A model generated the notes under the pieces. It was not told the DNA's origin. It ran no database searches and saw only the letters and a list, made by a program, of their open reading frames with translations. From an uncultured Candidatus Saccharibacteria bacterium (GTDB taxonomy: Bacteria; Patescibacteriota; Saccharimonadia; Saccharimonadales; Saccharimonadaceae), in the NCBI GenBank assembly GCA_947364965.1, contig CANAUU010000007.1, positions 1 to 18,981 of the forward strand: a DNA stretch of 18,981 nt, in the 5' to 3' direction. The position numbers were made by a program, and so were the translations under genes. Positions 1-7,196 of the stretch are shown here, one piece after another. The first letter of the stretch is position 1; every line of letters begins with the position of its first letter.

Positions 1-1
1 A

Positions 2-307
2 ATCGATGATTATTACAAAGTCTTCTCGGAGAGCACAGTTGAGAACACTCGCAACTACGGAGTTGAATATAAGTCGCAACTTCAGTCACTATTGGTAGCC
101 TATCAGACATACAACACAGAAGGATGTTTGGTAGAGGGTTCGATCTCATTAGAATGTAGACAAAATAGCACAAACGAGCACCTGCAGCGTGCGAATGAAG
201 CTTTGGTCAAATTCTCTGATTTCTACTCCAGTATGCTTAATCTTTATCGTCAGGTTTCAATTAGTATTTATGAGGATATCTGGGTAATTAATTTGGAGAT
301 CGAATGA
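2..307 (+). CDS. C-terminal part of an unidentified protein (cut by window start)
   Basis: The frame is open from the first bases to a TGA at 305-307, so this is the last ~101 residues of a longer gene. A TTG at 92 could serve as a start, but no ribosome binding site supports it and the frame runs on upstream. The tail is soluble and polar with several aromatic residues and two cysteines (EGCLVEG, SLECRQ). I see no membrane segment and do not recognise the family. Its stop overlaps the next start in an ATGA junction (304-307), so the two are very probably cotranscribed and translationally coupled. This suggests it belongs to the same secretion-like locus as the VirB6-like protein that follows; that role is inferred from position only. 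Confidence 0.65.
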   Translation: MDDYYKVFSESTVENTRNYGVEYKSQLQSLLVAYQTYNTEGCLVEGSISLECRQNSTNEHLQRANEALVKFSDFYSSMLNLYRQVSISIYEDIWVINLEIE

Positions 308-3300
308 AAAAAATACGTCGCTGGATCACGGTATTAGTAATAGGCGTGGCTATCGTGACGCCAGTATTCTTAAGCGTCACATCGCTCAATAACACTGCCT
401 TTGCGGATGAAGCCTTAACCTCTGGCGATATGAACGCCATTCGCCAGAATATCCTCTATAAGTCAGTCTATTCAAATCTCCAAAGGTGCTATAACAATAT
501 GGCTGAAACTATTGATGAAAGCCCTGACAGCGTATGGGCTACCTTCGATAGTACAACATACTTCAAGAATGAGGCTCTAGCGAACAATTTTCTAAAGTTT
601 CCATTTGATGTCGGCAAAAAGAACGAATCTTCTTGCCCGAAGATGATTACCGGCTGGAAGAATAATTGGTTCATTGACTTATTCAAGGGAGAGGGTAGCT
701 ATAGCGGACTCTTGAAACTAAATACTGGTGCAGAAGTCCCAGATAATAGCTACAATCATAGCCCTACTAAAATGGGTGATTTCTTGAAAAACATTGGTTA
801 CACACAGAAAAAAGATACAACAACGATGGGGGATAAGAAATGTTTCTATCTGAAGTTTAAGATAAACGATGCAATATACGATCAGTACGGGCTTTATGGT
901 GCTGACAAAGGGGCATATTTCGAAACTGTAGACTTTTGCGTAAAACTTGATAGTAGCAATAATCTGCAGCAGGGCGGGGATGCTATTACTCCTCTGATAG
1001 GAAATAACGAATACTTTACGAGTAGCTACGATAATGGTCATCTCACTGACGATTCGAATATTACGTTTATCTACTTCAACACGGATGAGAGTCTGTCTCC
1101 ACAGTTTCGAGTAACGGACTACCCTGGGGTGAGTTGGGCAAATAAGAATTATCTACAAGCGAATGTTAGCGAAGTGAGTTTACATTATCCGTCTATGATG
1201 GGTCCGAACTATATTGGAGTGAAGCATATCAGCAATACGACTAATGCTGAAGACTCATCGTATTGTAGTAGTCTGGGTTATTCCTGGTGCGGGTGGTTTG
1301 ATAAAGGAGTTTTTTACACCAAGACATACATCGGTAGCCTGATGGAACCGGGAGGGAGCATTGGCTACAGCACTTTCAAGAGTAGGTTGAAGTCAGTCGT
1401 AGAACATATGCAGACTGATGATAATATCTATTTGTTCAATAACGTTACTACTGTTGACTACACTCCAGGCGCCACCAGCTACACCAGAGGAGCCACTAAT
1501 ACTAAATTCATGAAATATTTCCTAGGTGATACTAGTAATTTCAATGGTGGCAATTTGACTGATGCGGAAAAATATGTACTGTATTATACTTACCTGAAGG
1601 AAAGCTACAATGTTGCTACTACGACGACCGTAATTAATAACGGAGTTCAGGTTTCGTGGCTGAATGATGACGGGACATTCTCAAAAGTTTACGTTTATGA
1701 CCCAGATGAGAATCCGAGTGACAAAAAATACATCCCCCAACAGAACCAGTGGCTAAATATCGAAGAAGCGACTTGGAAGGAAATTGCTGAGCGTATGGGC
1801 GCAATCAATGTCGCTGCAGCGTTCTCTGAAGTTGGCGTCACCGACCCGGTACTTGATCCGGATGTGACACCTGGCGAAGATTCTGATGATGCCGATGGTG
1901 AGGTTGGCGTTCTTGACGGATGCTTCAGCAATGCTGGGGTCCTAGGCTGGATTTTATGCCCAGTCCTAAGGATGGCAGGAGCTGCGACGGAAGGAATCTA
2001 TGACATGATTATAGAGAACTACTTATCAGTCAAGAGCGAGACAATGACGTCCGAAGCTCTACGTGGGTCCTGGGGAACTTTCCAAGGCTATGCAAATATC
2101 TTGTTTGCGATTCTGTTAGTCATAGTTATCCTGTCACAGGTCACAGGTATTGGCCTTAGTAACTACGGTATTAAAAAAGTTCTCCCACGACTTATCATCA
2201 CAATTATTCTAGTTAACTTATCATATATAGCCTGTATTATAATGGTCGACTTGTCGAACGTAGTAGGTACAGGTCTAAATGACCTACTGAGCGGCATGGA
2301 CGCTGGGGGACTTGTAGCGTCAGAGGTTAACATCGGTACCATGGTTATCAATTCTGTTGAAGGCATAGGGCTGACGGCGCTTGCTATCGGAGCCGGTGCC
2401 GCAACAATCCCAATAGTTGTCGAGTCGTGGCCGAACCTTATTTTGGTGCTCTTTCTCGCGGTTATCAGTATCTTGATTAGTATTCTCTTCTTCTTTATCC
2501 TCCTTGTCGTCAGACAGGCTGCAATTATTATCTTGGTTGTTGTTTCTCCTGTCGCTATCGTTTGTTATGCTCTCCCGAACACGCAGAAGGTGTTTGACCG
2601 TTGGCTAAAGATGTTTTCGGCACTGCTAATGGTTTTCCCAATTTGCGGCGCCGTAATGGGTGGGTGCAACTACGCTTCTAGGCTATTACTATCTGCAGGT
2701 GGCTATAATGGGTTATTGTATTATATTATCGTCATGGTGTTGGGTGTTGCCCCATTATTCTTCATTCCGTCAATCTTGAAAGGTTCAATGTCCGCCCTCG
2801 GCAGACTCGGTGCGCAGCTCGCAACTGCCGGCGATCGCTTTAGTCGTTGGACAAATCGCGCTATCGTTGGTTCGCAAGCCTTCCAAGATCGCAAACAGGA
2901 AGCACAGCGCAACGTCAATATGGCACGCAATAAACGAATTATGGAGGGTACAAAACTTGAAACGACAGACCAAACACGTCTAGCGACGCTACGCGATAAG
3001 CAAGCAGCTTGGCGCAATGACCCTAATCACAATCCTAGACTTACTGGTGCGGAACGCCGAGAGCTTCGTCAGCTTAGCAGCAAGGAGTTTCGCTATGCCC
3101 GTGCTGCTTCTGCTCGCGAGCGCGCTCTCCGGGACGAGATTCAGAGTGGTACTATTGCGAATAGAGAAGCATTTGACTATGGTACAGACCGCTACAAGGC
3201 GGCATTAGAAGGATCTGAAACCGCTCAACGGCTCAGCGATGTCAAAGATCAGAAGGCGTTGTATGAGGCTGGGCGAGTCTCCGGAGTGGACGCGGATAAC

Positions 3301-4392
3301 ATCGCCAGTCTGCAAGCAGAACACGAACGCTTGTTGACTGCAGTCAGCAAAGACGTTGATGGTAAAGACAAAGTATCTAGGGCTAAACTTGAAGCGGTTC
3401 AAGAGCTTCTTGGCGACAAACAGGACAAGGGTCTTGAAGCAATGTATGACAATTACATTAAGATGAGCGGAGATATGGGCGTTACGAATGCTCAGCTCGA
3501 ATCAGTTGGCGTCAAAAACGCTGTCAGGCATCTCAGGGCTCAGTATGCCGGCGCCATCAAGAAAGGGAATCGCGGGTTCGACAACTTGATAACTAAGCTA
3601 CAAAATAATGGTATGGGGTCGCTTCGTACCAGCGTTGCTGCTACTGCACACCGAAATGGTGACACGCGAGCCCTTTCAGAACTGTTGAAGGATGACTTCG
3701 CCGCAAATACGCTCGCCGGTTATAACGCAGGTAGCCTCAACGATATGCATGATGCTACTCTCCAGCGCTACGTGGACATGGCGAAAAATGGTGCCTTATC
3801 CGGCGAGCAATTATCTAATTTCGCCAAAATCGTCAATGAAGCGTTTGCTAGCGGAAGCATTAATCTTAAAGGTGAAGTTGGGCAGCAGGCGCAAAAGTTT
3901 CTGGAAGCCGCATATGGGACTGGCGCCATTGCTCGCACGGGCGCTAACGCTAGCTCGGTTGTCACGGCTGGATCGGACGCTTTTAAACATGCTAGTATAC
4001 AATCTCTCCAACAGATATCAAGTGGCCTTGCTAACGGGAGTATCTCCGGAGCAGCTGCCCAGCGTATCGTTGAAAACGCCCGCCGCTATATGGAAAGCGG
4101 TTCGCTCATTGAACCAGAACGAGCGCAAGAGCTCCGTCAGATTATTACTGCCGCGCAAGGACAGGGTGTAAGAGGACTAGCTGGTTCCACTGATCGTTTT
4201 GATTATAATGAAGCTTCATTCAAAGTGCGAGGAGCGAAGCAAAAAGTTGCAATGCCTACTGGTTGGACACGCAGGCCAGATGGGCAATGGTACGATGTTG
4301 CTACTGGCAATCCATTGAGCGGCAAAGACGCAGTGAAGGCGCAACAGATTCTGGAGCATAATAACTCAATAGACATCGAACACGGTAAATAG
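304..4392 (+). CDS. TrbL/VirB6-like polytopic membrane protein with large extracytoplasmic and cytoplasmic domains
   Basis: This 1362-aa protein starts at an ATG with GGAG at 295-298 (spacer 5). Residues 1-35 are a signal peptide or N-terminal anchor (MKKIRRW, then a hydrophobic run, then NTAFAD). Residues ~36-590 form a polar, Tyr/Asn/Ser-rich segment with scattered cysteines and no membrane helix, probably outside the cell. About seven hydrophobic segments follow (roughly 598-618, 628-650, 690-706, 712-736, 739-758, 770-788 and 803-825). They include the stretch VVRQAAIIILVVVSPVAIVC and then LPNTQKVFDRWLKMF, a pattern I associate with TrbL/VirB6-type channel proteins annotated in Patescibacteria. 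Residues ~830-1362 are charged, Ala/Arg/Gln-rich and mostly helical, probably cytoplasmic. TrbL/VirB6 proteins form part of the inner-membrane pore of type IV secretion systems and are usually much shorter. Family-level identity is likely; the transported substrate is unknown. Confidence 0.72.
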   Translation: MKKIRRWITVLVIGVAIVTPVFLSVTSLNNTAFADEALTSGDMNAIRQNILYKSVYSNLQRCYNNMAETIDESPDSVWATFDSTTYFKNEALANNFLKFPFDVGKKNESSCPKMITGWKNNWFIDLFKGEGSYSGLLKLNTGAEVPDNSYNHSPTKMGDFLKNIGYTQKKDTTTMGDKKCFYLKFKINDAIYDQYGLYGADKGAYFETVDFCVKLDSSNNLQQGGDAITPLIGNNEYFTSSYDNGHLTDDSNITFIYFNTDESLSPQFRVTDYPGVSWANKNYLQANVSEVSLHYPSMMGPNYIGVKHISNTTNAEDSSYCSSLGYSWCGWFDKGVFYTKTYIGSLMEPGGSIGYSTFKSRLKSVVEHMQTDDNIYLFNNVTTVDYTPGATSYTRGATNTKFMKYFLGDTSNFNGGNLTDAEKYVLYYTYLKESYNVATTTTVINNGVQVSWLNDDGTFSKVYVYDPDENPSDKKYIPQQNQWLNIEEATWKEIAERMGAINVAAAFSEVGVTDPVLDPDVTPGEDSDDADGEVGVLDGCFSNAGVLGWILCPVLRMAGAATEGIYDMIIENYLSVKSETMTSEALRGSWGTFQGYANILFAILLVIVILSQVTGIGLSNYGIKKVLPRLIITIILVNLSYIACIIMVDLSNVVGTGLNDLLSGMDAGGLVASEVNIGTMVINSVEGIGLTALAIGAGAATIPIVVESWPNLILVLFLAVISILISILFFFILLVVRQAAIIILVVVSPVAIVCYALPNTQKVFDRWLKMFSALLMVFPICGAVMGGCNYASRLLLSAGGYNGLLYYIIVMVLGVAPLFFIPSILKGSMSALGRLGAQLATAGDRFSRWTNRAIVGSQAFQDRKQEAQRNVNMARNKRIMEGTKLETTDQTRLATLRDKQAAWRNDPNHNPRLTGAERRELRQLSSKEFRYARAASARERALRDEIQSGTIANREAFDYGTDRYKAALEGSETAQRLSDVKDQKALYEAGRVSGVDADNIASLQAEHERLLTAVSKDVDGKDKVSRAKLEAVQELLGDKQDKGLEAMYDNYIKMSGDMGVTNAQLESVGVKNAVRHLRAQYAGAIKKGNRGFDNLITKLQNNGMGSLRTSVAATAHRNGDTRALSELLKDDFAANTLAGYNAGSLNDMHDATLQRYVDMAKNGALSGEQLSNFAKIVNEAFASGSINLKGEVGQQAQKFLEAAYGTGAIARTGANASSVVTAGSDAFKHASIQSLQQISSGLANGSISGAAAQRIVENARRYMESGSLIEPERAQELRQIITAAQGQGVRGLAGSTDRFDYNEASFKVRGAKQKVAMPTGWTRRPDGQWYDVATGNPLSGKDAVKAQQILEHNNSIDIEHGK

Positions 4393-4417
4393 TCTTGCAT
4401 CTAGGATATGCTTACGC

Positions 4418-4446
4418 TTGCCTATTTCAAAGAATTGAGATACAAT
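4418..4446 (+). promoter_or_regulatory. Sigma70-like promoter for the zinc-ribbon gene
   Basis: TTGCCT (4418-4423) is followed by a 17-bp spacer and TACAAT (4441-4446). A start near 4453 would give a leader of about 120 nt before the ATG at 4576. It lies just after the stop of the VirB6-like gene, so the next gene need not depend on read-through. Confidence 0.6.
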
Positions 4447-4575
4447 AGCTGTAATTACTGGGGCGATATTCTGTTTGCGACATCTGAACTAGTCATCGAG
4501 TCACCAAGTATGTAATTTACAAAACGTGGTAGAAAATAGCAATAAGACCAAACTTTGGAAGGGGGGCAACAAAGC

Positions 4576-4911
4576 ATGCTTTGCGAATGCTGCGGAAAAC
4601 TTATCACCTACACTCCAGACGAAAAATGCCCAGTCTGCTACCCGCTTTATTTAGCGGATCTAACGAGTAATAACTTCCCTCGGCCTTTTGTAGCTGCTGG
4701 CATCAAACTGAACTTCCCTCGATGGAGCGAGCTCAAAAAGAAGGAGGAGCGCCTGCGCAACCTTGGTAAGACAGAAGAAGAAATCGATGCCGAAATTAAT
4801 GATTGGGCACAAACAACGGCAGACACTATGATAGAAGGGGCGCACAGAATGAGTGTGAGCAGGAGCGAAGACGAGGCTAGAGTCACTAGGATTAGGAATA
4901 CTAAATATTAA
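4576..4911 (+). CDS. Small zinc-ribbon-like protein of unknown function
   Basis: A 111-aa protein. I chose the ATG at 4576 because a strong purine run, GGAAGGGGGG (4557-4566), sits 9 nt upstream; an in-frame TTG at 4555 overlaps that run and is unlikely to be used. The N-terminus has Cys3, Cys5 and Cys6, then KCPVC with Cys18 and Cys21, a C-x-C-C...C-x-x-C arrangement suited to binding one zinc ion. The middle is Pro/Phe-containing (NFPRPF, NFPRW), and the C-terminal half is a charged helix (residues ~50-85, Glu/Lys-rich). There is no signal peptide or membrane segment, so it is probably cytoplasmic. It has its own promoter and stands alone between the VirB6-like gene and a terminator region. 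I do not recognise the family. A nucleic-acid-binding or accessory role is possible but unsupported. Confidence 0.62.
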   Translation: MLCECCGKLITYTPDEKCPVCYPLYLADLTSNNFPRPFVAAGIKLNFPRWSELKKKEERLRNLGKTEEEIDAEINDWAQTTADTMIEGAHRMSVSRSEDEARVTRIRNTKY

Positions 4912-5004
4912 TACTAAATTCCATAGCCGCAATATTCTAATAGTTTTCAGGTGCTTCACCTCGAGTTCCGTTCGTCCAGGAGTCGCACCAGCAACAGTCG
5001 ATCC

Positions 5005-5024
5005 AGCGCAAACTCGCGCTTTTT
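5005..5024 (+). terminator. Weak intrinsic terminator after the zinc-ribbon gene
   Basis: AGCGC (5005-5009) pairs with GCGCT (5016-5020) across a 6-nt loop, followed by TTTTC. The 5-bp stem is short, so this is probably a partial terminator ahead of the stronger one at 5088. Confidence 0.4.
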
Positions 5025-5087
5025 CTCTGCGTCTTCTTGAATAGAACGGAAACTAAAGTTAGTTCCGCCTATTCACCCAAAAAAGCC

Positions 5088-5121
5088 AATGACCGCCCCG
5101 CCTTTAAAGGGCGGTCATTTT
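5088..5121. terminator. Strong bidirectional intrinsic terminator
   Basis: A perfect 11-bp stem, AATGACCGCCC (5088-5098) with GGGCGGTCATT (5109-5119), encloses a 10-nt loop. On the + strand it runs into TTTCT. On the - strand the stem is followed by GGC and then six T (the + strand AAAAAA at 5079-5084). It separates the convergent zinc-ribbon and lipoprotein genes. Confidence 0.78.
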
Positions 5122-5162
5122 CTATCAGAAGGATACTAGCAGCTGCATATTTAGGTCTTATC

Positions 5163-5174
5163 CCGCACGTGCGG
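5163..5174. repeat. 12-bp perfect palindrome
   Basis: CCGCACGTGCGG is its own reverse complement. It lies between two terminators, about 10 bp beyond the lipoprotein terminator. It could be a protein-binding site or an accidental palindrome; no promoter is close enough to make it an obvious operator. Confidence 0.4.
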
Positions 5175-5183
5175 TAGACATCA

Positions 5184-5215
5184 AAAATGGCCACCCATTC
5201 GTGGGCAGCCATTTT
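5184..5215 (-). terminator. Intrinsic terminator of the lipoprotein gene
   Basis: AAAATGGC and GCCATTTT form the outer stem and CCCA/TGGG the inner stem, with a CA/CA internal loop and a TTCG tetraloop. Read on the - strand, it begins about 24 nt after the lipoprotein stop and ends in TTTTT. Confidence 0.78.
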
Positions 5216-5238
5216 CAACGTGCTGAGGTAATAATTCC

Positions 5239-6321
5239 TTACCGCCACTCCACCAACATTGTACACTGGTCGCTGTGGCCGTGTCCACTTTCGCAGGTCT
5301 GCTGGTTTGAGAGACTGAATCCATCAGTCGGCGCCTTCATGGGGTCGCCACCCGTAAGCGGCATGATGTAGATATCCTTCTCTGTTCCGTTTTTGGGTTG
5401 CGACATGAAGGCGACTTGGTCACCATTCGGCGACACCACTCCGTGCCAGCTAAACCGCGATGTGCCGGGGATGTAATCGGTTTTACTTCCGGTTGTCATG
5501 TCTAAAATTTTACTAACACCGTCACTGGTATTGATGATAAAACGCGAATCATCAATCTGGTCAGAGACGGTCGCATCTGGGAAGCCACCCTCACAGCCAG
5601 GGAACGGCAGACCGTCCTGCACTGCGGAGGAGTTGAGATTGTCCAGCGGAACATAATGATAAGAGTTTTTAGCAGTAGTGCCTGTGCCGCTGATTTGGCG
5701 GTAGACGAATAATTCGTCGTTCATGAAGCCCACAGCGTAGTATTGGACAGGATCGCTAAAATCGCTACGAATGAGCTGGTCCAGAGCCTCGCTGACGTTG
5801 AAGAAATTCCCATCCGCGTCCATCCATCCTGCACACGTTTGACCACTTTGGGTATCTGTCATCGAAACGGCGATTTTGCTGTAATCATCGGCAAACCAAT
5901 GCCGGTGTCCACAGAAGAATCCTGCAGCTGGGTAGTAGGAAATGGATCCCTGCAGCGTCTGTGGTCTAAAATCGAACTCTGCCACAACCCTCGATTCTCC
6001 GGTCTCGACATCTATACTGCTGATTATTGGATCACGCATGCTTGCGTCCGTAGTCGTCATGAGTATCAGACCTTCCGGTTTGAGAGGCTCAGCCATAACG
6101 GGGTCAGACCCTTGTGGTTCGGACTGAATAGGCTTATCGTTGGTGGGAAGTGTATCTGTCGGACTCCCCGCTTCTGTTGGTTCATCTACCTCAATTAGAC
6201 CGCTTATAGCGGGCGCTCCATCTGGCGCACTGACTGTGCCAGAATCACCGCCCCCACCGCACGCGCACAGCGAAAGCGCCATGCTGACGGCCAGGAACAT
6301 TGCGAGAAGTTTCTTTTTCAT
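5239..6321 (-). CDS. Secreted lipoprotein with PD40/TolB-like propeller segment
   Basis: A 360-aa protein starting at an ATG preceded by GGAGG (spacer 10). The N-terminus MKKKLLAMFLAVSMALSLCA is a type II signal peptide with lipobox LCAC and the acylated cysteine at residue 21, followed by GGGG. Residues ~22-80 are a Pro/Ser/Thr/Glu-rich linker, which would lift the domain off the membrane. The remainder is beta-rich. Near the C-terminus VVSPNGDQVAFMSQ followed by KDIYIMPLTGGDP matches the PD40 repeat of TolB-like propellers (xSPDGxxIAFxS...xxIYxMxxDGG). The ligand or partner is unknown. The signal peptide with Cys-Gly-rich start is typical of lipoproteins in gut Bacillota. The gene is monocistronic, with its own promoter and terminator, and is oriented against its neighbours, consistent with an inserted cargo gene. 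Confidence 0.75.
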   Translation of the reverse strand: MKKKLLAMFLAVSMALSLCACGGGGDSGTVSAPDGAPAISGLIEVDEPTEAGSPTDTLPTNDKPIQSEPQGSDPVMAEPLKPEGLILMTTTDASMRDPIISSIDVETGESRVVAEFDFRPQTLQGSISYYPAAGFFCGHRHWFADDYSKIAVSMTDTQSGQTCAGWMDADGNFFNVSEALDQLIRSDFSDPVQYYAVGFMNDELFVYRQISGTGTTAKNSYHYVPLDNLNSSAVQDGLPFPGCEGGFPDATVSDQIDDSRFIINTSDGVSKILDMTTGSKTDYIPGTSRFSWHGVVSPNGDQVAFMSQPKNGTEKDIYIMPLTGGDPMKAPTDGFSLSNQQTCESGHGHSDQCTMLVEWR

Positions 6322-6421
6322 GATTCATTTACCTCCAGTTGTTAAAATACTTGGCCAAACGACCATAGGAACTACTAAACCAACTCTGCAACAAAGTGCC
6401 AAAATCCAGTCTAGCACTACA

Positions 6422-6450
6422 ATTCTACCACATTGCCTCACAAAACGCAA
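6422..6450 (-). promoter_or_regulatory. Promoter of the lipoprotein gene
   Basis: On the - strand TTGCGT (6450-6445) is followed by a 17-bp spacer and TAGAAT (6427-6422). The start would fall near 6415, giving a leader of about 95 nt before the ATG at 6321 and its GGAGG site. Unlike most promoters in this window, it has a -35/-10 form. Confidence 0.55.
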
Positions 6451-6517
6451 AGTTAAGCGGTTTGTTCAGCGGGAATTAACAACAATAAATCACGACTCTA
6501 TCAATGCAAATAACCTA

Positions 6518-6526
6518 TGATATAAT
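6518..6526 (+). promoter_or_regulatory. Extended -10 promoter, leaderless start
   Basis: TGATATAAT ends exactly 6 nt before the ATG at 6533, which puts the expected transcription start on the A of the start codon. No ribosome binding site fits between them. Confidence 0.65.
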
Positions 6527-6532
6527 ATAATC

Positions 6533-6622
6533 ATGAAACCAGAACAAAAAAGGACTCTTGCTGAGTTTAAAAAAATCATCAAAAAAAATGCTGATGTTTT
6601 TGTGCGAATGCAAGATAAGTAA
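6533..6622 (+). CDS. 29-aa ORF, candidate mini-antitoxin of the Fic/Doc toxin
   Basis: The ORF encodes MKPEQKRTLAEFKK followed by IIKKNADVFVRMQDK, a basic, probably single-helix peptide. An in-frame TGA at 6518-6520 shows it cannot extend upstream. Its TAA (6620-6622) shares a base with the ATG of the toxin gene (TAATG), so the toxin is probably translated by coupling from it. It has a leaderless extended -10 promoter and no Shine-Dalgarno sequence. Position and coupling are those of a toxin-antitoxin pair, yet Phd-type antitoxins are about 70-80 aa and small Fic antitoxins of the YhfG type about 55 aa, so this would be unusually small. I do not see a clear (S/T)xxxE(G/N) Fic-inhibitory motif. 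It could instead be a leader peptide that controls toxin translation. Confidence 0.5.
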   Translation: MKPEQKRTLAEFKKIIKKNADVFVRMQDK

Positions 6623-7002
6623 TGCACTATCTTACTTTTGACGAAGTTCTGAAAGTCCATTCCAGTGTTTTTGAAGTTTCCAATGGTTTGGATGGAATAC
6701 ATAATAAAAATCTACTAAAGAGTTGCGTTGAGTGGGTAAAAGACGATGTGTATTATCCAACCTTCGAACAAAAACTAGTTCATCTAGTCTTCTCAGTTGC
6801 TACGGGCCATATATTCGCAGACGGGAACAAACGCACGGCAATCGCTGTAGGTGCTTATTTTCTATTCATCAACAATTATCCCCAAAATGTCTGCAATAAC
6901 TTTCCTCGTTATATGGAAAACGTCGTTCTACGCTTGGTAAACAATGAAATCACAAAAGATGAACTTCTGGAAATGATTCACGGTTATCTGACATCTGAAT
7001 AA
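6622..7002 (+). CDS. doc: Fic/Doc-family toxin (death-on-curing type)
   Basis: A 126-aa protein, the usual size for Doc. Its catalytic Fic motif is HIFADGNKRTA at residues 63-73, matching HxFx(D/N)GNKR. The catalytic His and Asp and the nucleotide-binding loop are intact. The N-terminal YLTFDEVLKVH and the following GLDGIHNKNLL match the start of Doc-family proteins (YLTxxxVLxIHxxxI...GxRDxxLLESA). P1 Doc phosphorylates EF-Tu, while Fic enzymes AMPylate proteins. The GNKR form here does not settle which reaction it carries out, or whether it is a true toxin. It starts within the stop of the 29-aa ORF, and its stop lies 4 nt from the encoded CCA end of the convergent tRNA gene. The function is probable from the motif; antitoxin identity is uncertain. 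Confidence 0.82.
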   Translation: MHYLTFDEVLKVHSSVFEVSNGLDGIHNKNLLKSCVEWVKDDVYYPTFEQKLVHLVFSVATGHIFADGNKRTAIAVGAYFLFINNYPQNVCNNFPRYMENVVLRLVNNEITKDELLEMIHGYLTSE

Positions 7003-7006
7003 AAAC

Positions 7007-7082
7007 TGGTGGGGACGGTTGGGTTCGAACCAACGACCAAGCGGTTATGAGCCGCCTGCTCTAACCCCTGAGCTACGTCCCC
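7007..7082 (-). tRNA. tRNA with CAU anticodon, probably tRNA-Ile2 (lysidine-modified)
   Basis: The - strand folds into a complete cloverleaf: acceptor GGGGACG/CGTCCCC, D-arm GCTC/GAGC, anticodon stem GGCGG/CCGCT (with one G-T pair), loop CTCATAA with anticodon CAT, variable TGGTC and T-arm GTTGG/CCAAC with loop TTCGAAC. The discriminator is A and CCA is encoded (7009-7007). A T-run follows immediately (TTTTTA, from 7005 down), which can end transcription. The segment from GAGCAGGCG through CTCATAA to CGCTTGGTCG closely resembles E. coli tRNA-Ile2 from memory, more than elongator tRNA-Met, so Ile2 is favoured. TilS would then convert C34 to lysidine to read AUA. Confidence 0.9.
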
Positions 7083-7196
7083 TTGCGGACGAAAAGTTGC
7101 ACTTGCGCGAACTCTTCCGAGCGAGGGCGGGTAGGGAATTTCGTAGAAAATCCGCTACGTCCCCAGAGTGACGCATCAATACAGCGTCACCCCTTA

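Larger units (their letters stand above)
4912..5238. other. Hairpin-rich intergenic region without a convincing gene
   Basis: 327 bases separate the convergent zinc-ribbon and lipoprotein genes. I see no credible ORF. The region holds several inverted repeats: a small hairpin AGCGC/GCGCT followed by a T-run (5005-5024); a long two-part stem TGAATAG...CTATTCA (5038-5044 with 5069-5075) enclosing CGGAAACTAA/TTAGTTCCG (5047-5056 with 5059-5067); the terminator at 5088-5119; a 12-bp perfect palindrome CCGCACGTGCGG (5163-5174); and the lipoprotein terminator at 5184-5215. Confidence 0.55.

Noticed and set aside
3692..4171. 159-aa open frame inside the VirB6-like gene
   Set aside because: It is an out-of-frame shadow of a coding region with strong frame and composition support for the long protein, and it has no start signal.
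4460..4485. tmRNA-like 5' end (GGGGCGATATTCTG followed by TTTGCGAC) just after a good promoter
   Set aside because: The matching acceptor strand (TCGCCCC-ACCA) and T-arm are absent downstream, and the expected tmRNA body would overlap a plausible zinc-ribbon gene. The resemblance is probably chance.
5743..6198. 151-aa + strand open frame opposite the lipoprotein gene
   Set aside because: It is antisense to a gene with a clear signal peptide, lipobox, promoter and terminator.
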